In this document: positions 18,615 through 26,722 of the stretch, one piece after another
Layout of the letters: each line of letters begins with the position of its first letter
How positions within the stretch are numbered: position 1 is the first letter of the stretch
Assembly (NCBI GenBank): GCA_015056885.1
Contig: SVFL01000020.1
Span: 1 to 47,819, forward strand
From: Lachnospiraceae bacterium
GTDB taxonomy: Bacteria; Bacillota; Clostridia; Lachnospirales; Lachnospiraceae
Direction: 5' to 3'
DNA: 47,819 nt
Notes under the pieces: generated by a model
Told to the model about the DNA's origin: nothing
The model's input: the letters and a program-made list of their open reading frames with translations, nothing else
Database searches by the model: none
Made by a program: the position numbers and the translations under genes

Positions 18615-19094
18615 ATGAGTACAGGAACAATTATATTTCTGGTGGTACTGGCTGTAGTTGCCATTGCCCTGGTTGTACTATACTTCCTCGGCAAGAAAGC
18701 TCAGGCCAAGCAGGCTGAACAGCAGGAGCTGATGGAGGCTAACAAGCAAGCCGTATCCATGTTGATTATCGACAAAAAGCGCATGAAACTGAAAGAAGCC
18801 GGTCTTCCGCAGATGGTTTTGGAACAGGCACCCAAGCTTATGCGCAACACCAAGGTTCCCGTGGTAAAGGCAAAGGTTGGTCCCCAGATTATCACTCTTA
18901 TCAGCGAAGAGAAAATCTTCGACTCCATCCCTGTTAAAAAAGAAGTAAAAGCAGTTGTAAGCGGTATCTACATTCTGGATGTAAAGGGTCTTCACGGCAA
19001 GATTGAAAAGGCTCCCGAACCCCAGAAAAAAGGATTTTTCAAAAAGCTTTCTTCTACCATTCAGGAAAAGGGCGGAGCAAAACCTGTTAAGTAA
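18615..19094 (+). CDS. Small single-pass membrane protein of unknown function
   Basis: 159 aa. One N-terminal membrane helix (IIFLVVLAVVAIALVVLYFLG, about 7-27) with a short outside segment, then a cytosolic charged helix rich in Lys/Gln. A compact domain of about 90 residues follows (VSMLIIDKKRMKLKEAGLP... VKAVVSGIYILDVKGL) with a basic tail. I do not recognise a named family, although proteins of this shape are frequent in Clostridia. AGGAGG at perfect spacing precedes ATG 18615. It is transcribed alone, between divergent cls and a shared terminator. Confidence 0.75.
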   Translation: MSTGTIIFLVVLAVVAIALVVLYFLGKKAQAKQAEQQELMEANKQAVSMLIIDKKRMKLKEAGLPQMVLEQAPKLMRNTKVPVVKAKVGPQIITLISEEKIFDSIPVKKEVKAVVSGIYILDVKGLHGKIEKAPEPQKKGFFKKLSSTIQEKGGAKPVK

Positions 19095-19125
19095 ATTAAC
19101 TTCCGTTTCCGCACTACATACGACC

Positions 19126-19161
19126 AAAAAGCACCGACAGTTCTATACTGCCGGTGCTTTT
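19126..19161. terminator. Bidirectional terminator between convergent genes
   Basis: AAAAGCACCG (19127-19136) pairs with CGGTGCTTTT (19152-19161), with A/T-rich flanks on both sides. It serves the small membrane protein gene on the plus strand and the DUF1934 gene, whose stop is at 19162, on the minus strand. Confidence 0.9.
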
Positions 19162-19599
19162 CTATTCATTCTCTATTGTCAGTTTATATCGTGCCATATC
19201 TTCTCCATCGTTTTGAAGAATATATTCAATCAACACGTTAGGCCACCCCTCTGTTGTTATCGGCTTTACCTCAAGAGCCTTTGTAACAATGTCCATAAAT
19301 AACACCCCATAAGGTGTAGGATACTCTGTCCGGTAACTTTGTCCGGGCGAAAAAAACATGGTGCTGCCACCGGGCCCCTGCCTGTGAATTTCAAGCGTCC
19401 CTTCTTTTAATTTAATGCGTGTTCTCACCGGCGCCGGAAATCCTTCCGGATGCTCCACATAAAAAAGATAATGACTGCTTCCCTTTTGAAAGAATTCTGC
19501 TTCCACTTTCTGAACAGTTGTAACTGCATCATCCTCTCCGGCTCCCACCGGATACTGCACACCTGTGATTGTAATCTGAATCTTTTGTCCCGAAGCCAT
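19162..19599 (-). CDS. DUF1934 (YwiB-like) protein
   Basis: 145 aa, soluble beta-rich protein matching the DUF1934 pattern: the opening IQITITGVQYP, an FFQKGSSHYLFYVEH strand pair, IKLKEGTLEIHRQGP, and the PTPYGVLFMDIVTKAL segment near the end. Such proteins are lipocalin-like small barrels of unknown function. The frame is open to 19692 but ATG 19599 is right: GAGGAG lies 7 bases upstream within the end of murI, and only one base separates it from the murI stop. Translational coupling to murI is likely. Confidence 0.8.
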   Translation of the reverse strand: MASGQKIQITITGVQYPVGAGEDDAVTTVQKVEAEFFQKGSSHYLFYVEHPEGFPAPVRTRIKLKEGTLEIHRQGPGGSTMFFSPGQSYRTEYPTPYGVLFMDIVTKALEVKPITTEGWPNVLIEYILQNDGEDMARYKLTIENE

Positions 19600-19600
19600 A

Positions 19601-20443
19601 TCAGTACTCCTCAATATTAATTGTTTTGGCTGAAAGAATTCCGTATTTGATAATGGAATTGGCAAAACGTTTGAATTTCTCCGCTCCATCACTCACATAA
19701 AACTGATACTGATTGGTACCCAGACGAGGTGTTTCCTGATTCAAAAGCCCTCTCTCCTCCAGCATCTGCTTTAATTCAATAGCGGTCTCATATGCCGGGT
19801 TTACCAGCGAAACCTTATCACCCATAATTTTACCCAATGTCGAACGAATAAGAGGATAATGGGTACAGCCCAAAATCAAGGTATCAATATCTATGTCTAT
19901 CAACTCCGTCAGATAGCGCTTGGCAATCTCGTCCGTCACAGGGTCCTGCCACAATCCCTCTTCCGCCAACGGCACAAACAAAGGACAAGCCTTACCATAG
20001 ATAGTGACATCCTTATTCAATTCCTTTATGTATTGGGAATAGATTCTGCTTCCGATAGTCGCCTCCGTCGCAATCACACCGATACGTCCGTTTCGAGTCA
20101 CCTCTGCCGCAGTCTTGGCTCCCGGCTTTACCACACCGATAATAGGAATATCAAACTCCTGTTCCAACGCATCCAAGGCATAAGCACTTGCGGTATTGCA
20201 GGCCACAACAATGGTTTTCACCTGAAAAGTTTGCAAAAAACGCACAATCTGCCTGGAGTAACGGGTCACCGTCTCCTGGGATTTACTTCCATAGGGCACA
20301 CGCGCTGTGTCTCCAAAATATATGATTTTCTCATTGGGAAGCTGGCGCATAATCTCCCGGGCTACCGTAAGCCCTCCCACACCAGAATCAAACACTCCTA
20401 TAGGGGCATCCGCCTGCAATCTGCTACTGATTTCCTGATTCAT
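19601..20443 (-). CDS. murI: Glutamate racemase
   Basis: 280 aa cytosolic enzyme producing D-glutamate for the peptidoglycan stem peptide. Both catalytic cysteines are present: Cys82 in VACNTASA and Cys193 in ILGCTHYPL. The N-terminal IGVFDSGVGGLTV loop (Asp19/Ser20) is the family signature. Length is normal. The middle gene of three: a small secreted-type protein overlaps its start by 20 bases and DUF1934 follows one base after its stop, so the three are probably one transcript. Confidence 0.96.
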   Translation of the reverse strand: MNQEISSRLQADAPIGVFDSGVGGLTVAREIMRQLPNEKIIYFGDTARVPYGSKSQETVTRYSRQIVRFLQTFQVKTIVVACNTASAYALDALEQEFDIPIIGVVKPGAKTAAEVTRNGRIGVIATEATIGSRIYSQYIKELNKDVTIYGKACPLFVPLAEEGLWQDPVTDEIAKRYLTELIDIDIDTLILGCTHYPLIRSTLGKIMGDKVSLVNPAYETAIELKQMLEERGLLNQETPRLGTNQYQFYVSDGAEKFKRFANSIIKYGILSAKTINIEEY

Positions 20444-20690
20444 GAAACTCGCTCCATTCTGTGAGCAATCTGCTTTTCAACCGAATCCGGCTGCTGTCGG
20501 CATCCAGAATCGACCAATAAAGCTCGTTGCCTTCCGGTTCTGATTCCACTATACATGCCGCTGTTCCCTGAACAGTTTCCTCCCTTACGATTCGATAAGT
20601 CCCGTCCACCAGAGTAAACTGCGGATACAAAGCGCCCCACCAGCCCAATGCTGCGCAGAGTGCCATAACGGCAGATAATGTTTTTTTCAT
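20424..20690 (-). CDS. Small exported or membrane-anchored protein upstream of murI
   Basis: 88 aa from ATG 20690 (MKKTLSAVMALCAALGWWG), which has AAGGGAGG 9 bases upstream; an in-frame ATG at 20699 touches the ribosome site and is unlikely. The first 25 residues are a signal peptide or anchor. The rest is a short beta-type domain (FTLVDGTYRIVREETVQGTAACIVES) that I do not recognise. Its 3' end overlaps murI by 20 bases, which implies co-translation with murI. Confidence 0.65.
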   Translation of the reverse strand: MKKTLSAVMALCAALGWWGALYPQFTLVDGTYRIVREETVQGTAACIVESEPEGNELYWSILDADSSRIRLKSRLLTEWSEFHESGNQ

Positions 20691-20777
20691 ATTAAGCATC
20701 CTCCCTTGATGTACCAAATCACTTAGTAAAAGGATGACACTCTCAGAACCTTTTATTCATTTAATTTAAAAATATCT

Positions 20778-21461
20778 CTAAAGCTTCTCTCTCTCCAGAC
20801 GAATCCTTTGAATAATTGCTTTCTTCTGATTGTCGATATGAGTCTTGGCAGCCTCACTGGCAGTCTCCTTATCTTTGTTTACCAGACTCTCATAGATAAT
20901 TCTATGCTCATCCACCAGTCTTTCATGCTGACTAAAATCTTTAATATACTCATATCGATAACGATACATCTGTTCAGAAAGATTGTTTACCAGTTGGACC
21001 AAACGACGATTCCCTGTAGCCTGCAGTATAATATCGTGCAGTTCTACATCTGCTTTTGCAATCTTTTTTACATCTTTTGTCTTTACCATCTGCTCAAAAT
21101 TCTCACAGGCGGCTTTCAAATCTCCTAAAGCCTCCTCTGAAATGCGTTCACAGGCAAGCTCCACGCACAAAACGTCCATGGCACGTCTTACCTCCAACAC
21201 ATCATTCATGCTCTTTTCCGTAATCTGCGCAACCTCTGCTCCCTTTCTCGGAATCATGGTCACAAGTCCTTCCAGTTCCAGCTTACGTATTGCCTCTCTG
21301 ATGGGCGTACGACTCACCCCCAGCTTGTCGGCAAGATGAATCTCCATGAGACGTTCGCCCGGCTTTAACTCCCCTGTAAGAATTGCCTGTCTGAGTGTGT
21401 TAAACACCACATCTCTAAGGGGCAAAAACTCATCCATTTTTACCTGAAAACCATCCTGCAT
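20778..21461 (-). CDS. GntR/FadR-family transcriptional regulator
   Basis: 227 aa. The N-terminal winged helix is typical of GntR (LRQAILTGELKPGERLMEIHLADKLGVSRTPIREAIRKLELEGLV). The C-terminal helical FCD domain has conserved metal or ligand positions: Asp/His in ADVELHDIIL and H in the FSQHERLVDEHRIIYESL region. FCD-GntR proteins sense organic acids or sugar acids and bind TNGTnnnACNA-type operators. The gene follows the ispE stop directly. ATG 21461 is preferred over GTG 21470 because AGGTG lies 6 bases before the ATG. A likely operator (TTGTATACAT) is upstream of ispE, so autoregulation of ispE-gntR is plausible. Confidence 0.88.
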   Translation of the reverse strand: MQDGFQVKMDEFLPLRDVVFNTLRQAILTGELKPGERLMEIHLADKLGVSRTPIREAIRKLELEGLVTMIPRKGAEVAQITEKSMNDVLEVRRAMDVLCVELACERISEEALGDLKAACENFEQMVKTKDVKKIAKADVELHDIILQATGNRRLVQLVNNLSEQMYRYRYEYIKDFSQHERLVDEHRIIYESLVNKDKETASEAAKTHIDNQKKAIIQRIRLEREKL

Positions 21462-21470
21462 CCTGTTCAC

Positions 21471-22346
21471 CTACCCTTTCACAAATCCGGTCAGAAAAAT
21501 CTGCTTTGCCTGCCCATCCTGTACCATTTGCTCATATGCTTCCTGCGCCCGTGCTTCCTCATAAAAAATACCAAACACAGTAGGTCCGCTACCACTCATC
21601 ATACTACCGGCTGCACCTAACTCTATCATACGCTCCTTAAGTGTCTCTATTATCGGATAAGCCGGAATTGTCACATCCTGCAGGACATTACCCATGCGCT
21701 GCACCACTCCTGTAAGACTGCCATCCTCTATGGCCTGTACCATTCCGTCAATGTCCGGATGTTCATAGGACTCCAACGCATCCAGATGCTCATATACATA
21801 TTTGGTAGATACATTGATATCCGGTTTGGCAACCAGCAAATGACAATTCGGAGTAGGCATCAGCGCTGTAAGCTTCTCACCGATACCTTCCGCCAACGCT
21901 GTGCCGCCCATAACACAATAAGGCACATCTGCACCGATTTTTACACCGATTTCTTTCAATTCTTCCTCATCGCAGCCCAAGCAAAACAATTCATTAATTC
22001 CCTTAAGGGTCGCTGCTGCATCCGTGCTGCCACCTGCCATTCCGGCAGCTATGGGAATGTGCTTCTCCAAATGAATCCGCACCCCCTCCGTGACATTATA
22101 TTTGTCAAACAAAAGCTTAACAGCCTTATAAATCAAATTATCTTCGTTCGTCGGCAACTCTCCGGAATCTGTGGTAATCACAATTCCCTCCGCAGCCTTC
22201 TCAAAAGTGAGCACATCATAAATACCCACCGTCTGCATTACCATCTTCACTTCATGATATCCGTTGGGCAATACCCCTAACACATCCAGCCCAAGATTAA
22301 TCTTGGCATAGGCTTTCTTTTCAATTTTTGTAGTATGTGTAGTCAT
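21471..22346 (-). CDS. ispE: 4-diphosphocytidyl-2-C-methyl-D-erythritol kinase
   Basis: 291 aa GHMP-family kinase; phosphorylates CDP-methylerythritol in the MEP route to isoprenoids. It has AYAKINLGLDVLG with the catalytic Lys region near the N-terminus. The ATP loop PIAAGMAGGSTDAAATL is at about residues 96-112, and the C-terminal motif GAAGSMMSGSGPTVFGIF is about 240-257. Length is as expected. AGAGGTG precedes ATG 22346. It is the first gene of a two-gene operon with a GntR regulator, an arrangement seen in clostridia. Confidence 0.95.
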   Translation of the reverse strand: MTTHTTKIEKKAYAKINLGLDVLGVLPNGYHEVKMVMQTVGIYDVLTFEKAAEGIVITTDSGELPTNEDNLIYKAVKLLFDKYNVTEGVRIHLEKHIPIAAGMAGGSTDAAATLKGINELFCLGCDEEELKEIGVKIGADVPYCVMGGTALAEGIGEKLTALMPTPNCHLLVAKPDINVSTKYVYEHLDALESYEHPDIDGMVQAIEDGSLTGVVQRMGNVLQDVTIPAYPIIETLKERMIELGAAGSMMSGSGPTVFGIFYEEARAQEAYEQMVQDGQAKQIFLTGFVKG

Positions 22347-22408
22347 AGGGCACCTCTTTTCTGCCGGAATTTTTATTGCGAAACATACAAAATGTACTTT
22401 GTTTGTAT

Positions 22409-22459
22409 TTTGTATACATGGATTGTATTAATTATAATACACTTACATAAAGTTTTCCA
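22409..22459 (-). promoter_or_regulatory. ispE-gntR promoter with probable GntR operator
   Basis: A TATAAT (22431-22436) on the minus strand has a weak TGGAAA 17 bases upstream. Just downstream of it lies TTGTATACAT (22410-22419), holding the perfect palindrome TGTATACA (22411-22418), of the kind bound by FadR-type GntR proteins. The position, about +5 to +20, suits repression. Confidence 0.5.
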
Positions 22460-22478
22460 CATTTTTTTATTTTTCCTC

Positions 22479-22506
22479 TAAAGTTTCTCCACATAGCTGC
22501 CGATAT
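22479..22506 (+). promoter_or_regulatory. SigD-type (flagellar sigma) promoter
   Basis: TAAA (22479-22482), a 16-base spacer and GCCGATAT (22499-22506), an exact match to the Bacillus SigD consensus. It lies 88 bases before the gene at 22595. Confidence 0.8.
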
Positions 22507-22594
22507 GTTTTACACAGTCACGGATGACAGCCTAACTGCGCCCATTTGCAGAAGGCACCACTAGACGTAAGAGACGTCGGAAAGAAGGTACAAT

Positions 22595-23203
22595 ATGAGT
22601 GTAAACGGAATTACATCATCTCAGGCATCAGCAGCTTACGCCTATTCTTCCTCTGTGAAGGAGTCCACTACTGCTGAACAGACCTCTGCCGCTAAGGCTG
22701 AAGAGGTTGGTGCGGTTTACGAGCCCTCCAATGCGGTTCAGACCGATTCTACCAAGAAGATTTATACACCTAACACAGAATTGATTAACAAATTAAAAGC
22801 AGATGCAGATGCCAGAACTGCACAGCTTCGCAGTCTTGTTGAGCAGATGATGACCAAACAGTCCACCATCTACAGCAATGCAAGTGATATTTGGTCCTTC
22901 ATCAGAAGTGGTCAGTACGAAGTTGACCCTGCCACCAAAGCTCAGGCTCAGGCCGACATTGCAGAGGATGGATATTGGGGCGTTAACCAGACTTCTGACC
23001 GCATCATCCAGTTCGCTACCGCATTGACCGGCGGCGACCCTGACAAGATTGAGGAGATGCGCGAGGCATTCAAGAAGGGCTACGCACAGGCAGAAGAGAC
23101 CTGGGGCGGAGAACTTCCCGAGATTTCCAAGCAGACCTATGAGGCTGTTATGAAGAAATTTGACGACCTGGCTGCTGAGGCAGGACTTACTGTTACTCAG
23201 TAA
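22595..23203 (+). CDS. Conserved protein of unknown function in the SigD (motility) regulon
   Basis: 202 aa. The N-terminus is Ser/Ala-rich and low complexity (MSVNGITSSQASAAYAYSSS), like flagellar axial or export-substrate proteins. It is followed by a disordered Thr/Ala stretch and an ordered region from about 60 (TELINKLKADADARTAQLRSLVEQMMTKQ) to the end. There is no cleavable signal peptide. I do not know a named family, but the N-terminus and the exact SigD promoter upstream suggest a flagellum-linked or flagellar-exported protein. GAAAGAAGG precedes the ATG. A terminator follows; single-gene unit. Confidence 0.75.
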   Translation: MSVNGITSSQASAAYAYSSSVKESTTAEQTSAAKAEEVGAVYEPSNAVQTDSTKKIYTPNTELINKLKADADARTAQLRSLVEQMMTKQSTIYSNASDIWSFIRSGQYEVDPATKAQAQADIAEDGYWGVNQTSDRIIQFATALTGGDPDKIEEMREAFKKGYAQAEETWGGELPEISKQTYEAVMKKFDDLAAEAGLTVTQ

Positions 23204-23225
23204 TCATTCATTTGAATTAACCTAC

Positions 23226-23267
23226 AAGGGCCGGAGCAATGGCTAAACCATTGCCCCGGCCCTTTCA
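23226..23267 (+). terminator. Intrinsic terminator after the SigD-dependent gene
   Basis: Arms AAGGGCCGG...GCAATGG (23226-23242) and CCATTGC...CCGGCCCTT (23248-23264), nearly perfect, with a 5-base loop and a short T run. Confidence 0.85.
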
Positions 23268-23279
23268 CTATTCCAAACC

Positions 23280-24839
23280 TTATTTTACAATCAAAAGTTT
23301 CTGCCCAATCTGCAGTTCATCACTGCTCAAATGATTCAGCTCACGCAAACGCTCCACCGTCATATAGTATTTCTTACCGATATTCCACAGATTGTCGCCT
23401 TCCTTCACCACATAGATAACCATCCCGGGAAGTCCGGACATTACCGCTCCATCAAGGGCATTCACCTGAAGTTCCCCAATCAAATCCATGCCCATATTAG
23501 AAAATACTACCGTGGAGAAGCACAGCACTGCTTTTACATCCATCTCTTCGCCATCCAGCATTGTCACCTGTAACTGCTCTACCTGCCCTCTTACCTTGCC
23601 CATGTCCTCCGGTCCGATTCCCGGAACCTCAAGAACATACTGATAAGGAATCTGTGCATTGACACAGGCATAGGGATTTTCATCATCACCAGTGATATAC
23701 ATAACCTTCACCTGAATACCACCCTTTACCAAAACTCCGTTTTCCACAATACTCTGCTGTATCTGACACACCTGGGCTTCACTGTGCAAAATCTGTAAAA
23801 TAGCTGCACTTCCACCCGGCACACGAATATGATCTGTTACTTTGGTCTTGCCGGTAACACAAGCCAACACACGATTCAGATTGCACCTGTGGCACTGAGT
23901 CTTTACCTCCTTGGTCACCCCGTAGATATCCGAAAGAATCTCTATCGTTTCCTCCTCATAAATTCGAATTCCGATATCCAGTGCAAGCTCCAATCCGATA
24001 CAGCGCTCTTCACCGTCCAAATCCGGTCTGACTGTAATTTCCTGCTGTCCCGGCACACAATGAATATCAGGTAACAGACCCTCTCTGCAACCATGGCACT
24101 CCAACACACCGGAGAATGGAATCAGGGTCTCAAAACTTCTGACCGGCCTATCTTCCCCCTCCCCCTCGTAGAGCACAAACAACTGCACTTCTCCCTGGAT
24201 ACCCAGTTTCTCCTCCATAACACGAAATTCCACATCTCCCAGGTGAACATTCTGCCACAGTATTCTAAAAATATTAGGATAATTAGGCGGCAGGCTCACT
24301 TCATCCCGAACACGAAAAATATCATTTTTACAAATAGAAATCTGTGCCAACTGCAAGGGCATTTTGCGGTATTCAAGAGTCTCTCCCTTTTCCTCCATAT
24401 GGATTCCAATGGGAACCTCCTCATCATAAAGCTCCTCTGCCGCTGCCGTCAGACTAACCAGCGACCGTATACTTAGCTTGCGGGAATTAATACAGCTTAC
24501 ACTAAAATCCTCCACCTCGCCCAATACATTTACATTGTCCGCAGAAGTCACACCCTTTACAATCATTTTCTCCTCGAATGGTATATCGCCTTCAAAAAGC
24601 ACGAGACTGCTACCCGGCTCCTGTGTATGATAAAGAATTTCAAAATGCAGACATCCCTTTATATTCACTACATCTGTTCCGGGTTTAATCTCATCAATCA
24701 CCACTCTTGCCTTTTCCAAATTAATCGTGTTTACATCAGGCTTGTTCTCCGGAATATTTCTGTCATCCTCCAAAGTCAGCTGCATGACTGCCTCTGAACG
24801 GATACGATGCATATGTATATTCTTCTTTAATAAGTTCAC
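23280..24839 (-). CDS. sipL: SipL-type spore morphogenesis protein (DUF3794 repeats plus C-terminal LysM)
   Basis: 519 aa. Several DUF3794 units cover the first ~450 residues (typical INxLxxARVVIDEIKPGTDVVNIKG...; later repeats with VxGxV). A C-terminal LysM domain (YVVKEGDNLWNIGKKYYMTVERLRELN... IGQKLLIV) completes the architecture. This matches SipL of Clostridioides difficile, which binds SpoIVA and is needed for coat assembly around the forespore. The frame is open to 24905, but GTG 24839 has TGGAGG 8 bases upstream and is the likely start. The ribosome site lies inside a hairpin shared with the pyrD terminator, and a SigE-like promoter overlaps it. Confidence 0.88.
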   Translation of the reverse strand: MNLLKKNIHMHRIRSEAVMQLTLEDDRNIPENKPDVNTINLEKARVVIDEIKPGTDVVNIKGCLHFEILYHTQEPGSSLVLFEGDIPFEEKMIVKGVTSADNVNVLGEVEDFSVSCINSRKLSIRSLVSLTAAAEELYDEEVPIGIHMEEKGETLEYRKMPLQLAQISICKNDIFRVRDEVSLPPNYPNIFRILWQNVHLGDVEFRVMEEKLGIQGEVQLFVLYEGEGEDRPVRSFETLIPFSGVLECHGCREGLLPDIHCVPGQQEITVRPDLDGEERCIGLELALDIGIRIYEEETIEILSDIYGVTKEVKTQCHRCNLNRVLACVTGKTKVTDHIRVPGGSAAILQILHSEAQVCQIQQSIVENGVLVKGGIQVKVMYITGDDENPYACVNAQIPYQYVLEVPGIGPEDMGKVRGQVEQLQVTMLDGEEMDVKAVLCFSTVVFSNMGMDLIGELQVNALDGAVMSGLPGMVIYVVKEGDNLWNIGKKYYMTVERLRELNHLSSDELQIGQKLLIVK

Positions 24840-24840
24840 A

Positions 24841-24891
24841 AAAAATACCTCCACATAGATACTGATATAATATCTATATGCAGGTATTTTT
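24841..24891 (-). terminator. pyrD terminator hairpin that contains the sipL Shine-Dalgarno
   Basis: AAAAATACCT (24882-24891 read on the minus strand) pairs with AGGTATTTTT (24841-24850), with an inner CATATAGATA/TATCTATG extension, and U follows. The 3' arm includes the GGAGG (24848-24852) used by sipL. Confidence 0.75.
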
Positions 24892-24901
24892 CTTTTTATC
24901 C
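24873..24901 (-). promoter_or_regulatory. sipL: Possible SigE-type promoter of sipL
   Basis: Minus strand GGATAAA (24895-24901), exactly 14 bases, then CATATAGA (24873-24880), against the SigE pattern ATA / CATACANT (two mismatches at -10). A transcript starting here would lack the 5' arm of the hairpin that otherwise masks the sipL ribosome site. Confidence 0.45.
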
Positions 24902-24916
24902 GCATTCTTTTATTTG

Positions 24917-25825
24917 CTAGGCGTCTACAGCTCCAATTAAATCTGTAAGATTCTCTACATTATAACGTTTCATGTAATCTTCAATTCCCTTTACAACCTC
25001 AACAGTAGTATAAGGATTTACAAAATTCATAGCACCGATACTCACTGCACTGGCACCGGCAAGAATGAATTCAATGGCATCCTCTGCATTGGCAATGCCG
25101 CCCATACCGATTATGGGAATATTTACTGCATGAGCTGCCTGATATACCATACGAACCGCCACGGGCTTGATGGCAGGACCACTCATACCGCCGGTCTTGT
25201 TGGCAATAGCAAATTTGCGACGATGAATGTCAATCTTCATGCCGGTAATGGTATTAATCAAAGACAATGCATCTGCGCCTGCTGCCTCTGCCGCCTTAGC
25301 CATCTCTGTAATATCCGTCACATTGGGACTCAGCTTCATAATAATGGGCTGCTTGGCATGCTTTTTAATCTCTTCAGTAATATTGTAAAGAGCGTCTGCT
25401 TTCTGGCCAAAAGCAATAGCTCCCTCCTTGACATTGGGACAGGATACGTTAATCTCCAACATGGAAACCGCCGGTTCATCACCCAGCTTTTCCACAACCT
25501 CCACGTAATCCTCCACACTCTTTCCACAAACATTTACAATGATTTTGGTATCATACTGTTTGAGAAAAGGAATATCTCTGTCCATAAATACATCAATTCC
25601 GGGATTCTGAAGTCCGATGGCATTAAGCATTCCGCCATATACCTCCGCTACGCGGGGAGTGGGATTGCCGGGCCAGGGCACATTGGCCACGCCCTTGGTA
25701 ACTACAGCGCCCAGCTGATTCAAATCAACAAACTCACCGTACTCCATACCGGAGCCAAAGGTTCCGGAGGCTGTCATCACGGGATTTTTAAACGTAATTC
25801 CTGCAATTGTAGTCTGTGTATTCAT
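24917..25825 (-). CDS. pyrD: Dihydroorotate dehydrogenase B, catalytic subunit
   Basis: 302 aa FMN enzyme; oxidises dihydroorotate to orotate in pyrimidine synthesis using NAD through PyrK. Class 1B features: KNPVMTASGTFGSG at the start, the catalytic Cys in LEINVSCPNVKEGAIAFG, and the FMN loop GMGGIANAEDAIEFILAGASAVSIG near the end. It is translationally coupled to pyrK: the stop and start share one base (TGATG). A terminator hairpin lies just past the stop, so the pyrKD unit ends here. No other pyr genes are in the window. Confidence 0.96.
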   Translation of the reverse strand: MNTQTTIAGITFKNPVMTASGTFGSGMEYGEFVDLNQLGAVVTKGVANVPWPGNPTPRVAEVYGGMLNAIGLQNPGIDVFMDRDIPFLKQYDTKIIVNVCGKSVEDYVEVVEKLGDEPAVSMLEINVSCPNVKEGAIAFGQKADALYNITEEIKKHAKQPIIMKLSPNVTDITEMAKAAEAAGADALSLINTITGMKIDIHRRKFAIANKTGGMSGPAIKPVAVRMVYQAAHAVNIPIIGMGGIANAEDAIEFILAGASAVSIGAMNFVNPYTTVEVVKGIEDYMKRYNVENLTDLIGAVDA

Positions 25826-26610
25826 CAGATGTCTACCTCCTTCGCCTCAAAAACAGGTCCGTCCGTACAGATACGGGCATTATTCACATGAGAATGATGG
25901 TCCTTTTCTTTCGTCTTAACCACACAACCCAGGCACGCACCTACACCACAAGCCATATGCTCCTCCAAAGAGATGTATGCCGGAATGTCTGCACTTTCCG
26001 CATAACCCTTAATTGCACGAAGCATAGGCATGGGACCGCAGGCCATAATCACATCCGCCTGCAGCTGATTCTCCTGAATGGCATTCATAACATTTCCCTT
26101 AGTACCTACACTGCCATCCTCCGTAGCAATATATACCTGACCATACTTCTCCAAATCTTCCTTCAAGAAAGTCTGGATGTCACGATAACCCACAATAATC
26201 TGAATATTTTCCTTAGCAGTCACTGTATTTAACGCCTTAGCCAGCTGCAGCATGGGAGGCACACCAATACCGCCACCCATAAGGAATACTTTCTTGTCTT
26301 TTGCTGCATCTACAGAGAAGCCATTTCCCAAAGTACCCAGAATCTCCACCGGCTCACCTGCCTTGTAGGTAGAAAACTCTGCTGTACCCTGTCCTGCAAT
26401 ACGGTAAACAATTCTAAGAGCAGTGCGCTCTTCATTTACCTCACAGATACTGATGGGTCTGGGCAAAAGTGCACTCTTGTCGCGTGTATATACACACAGA
26501 AACTGACCCGGCAAGGCATCCTTGGCCAGGTCACTCTCTATCCACATGTCATAAATCATAGGGGCAAGCTCACGCTGAGATGCCACTACAGCTGTCTGCT
26601 TTTGTTTCAT
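25825..26610 (-). CDS. pyrK: Dihydroorotate dehydrogenase B, electron-transfer subunit
   Basis: 261 aa FAD and [2Fe-2S] protein that passes electrons from PyrD to NAD. It shows the ferredoxin-reductase fold: RPISICEVNEE with the FAD-binding R-P-x-S at about 55-58, GGGIGVPPMLQLA (NAD loop), and a C-terminal cluster of four Cys (CGVGACLGCVVK... ARICTDGPVF). AGAGGAAA precedes ATG 26610. An unusual 95-bp inverted-repeat element and a good promoter lie just upstream. Confidence 0.95.
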   Translation of the reverse strand: MKQKQTAVVASQRELAPMIYDMWIESDLAKDALPGQFLCVYTRDKSALLPRPISICEVNEERTALRIVYRIAGQGTAEFSTYKAGEPVEILGTLGNGFSVDAAKDKKVFLMGGGIGVPPMLQLAKALNTVTAKENIQIIVGYRDIQTFLKEDLEKYGQVYIATEDGSVGTKGNVMNAIQENQLQADVIMACGPMPMLRAIKGYAESADIPAYISLEEHMACGVGACLGCVVKTKEKDHHSHVNNARICTDGPVFEAKEVDI

Positions 26611-26641
26611 AGCGTTTCCTCTCCGGTTCTTTTATTTAACT

Positions 26642-26722
26642 TCATATGTAACTATTCAGAGCCCCCATTCGCAAAACCGCCTCTTCGAGGCTTTCCTTTT
26701 GCTCATAGGTGCTTCTCGCCAT
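26642..26722 (-). CDS. Possible 26-aa ORF inside the inverted-repeat element upstream of pyrK
   Basis: ATG 26722 to stop 26642, a helical-looking peptide (MARSTYEQKESLEEAVLRMG...). Start and stop codons both sit in the repeat arms. No Shine-Dalgarno is seen, and the predicted transcription start is only ~12 bases upstream, so it would be nearly leaderless. It may be an accidental frame through a structured element; kept because of its position. Confidence 0.25.
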   Translation of the reverse strand: MARSTYEQKESLEEAVLRMGALNSYI

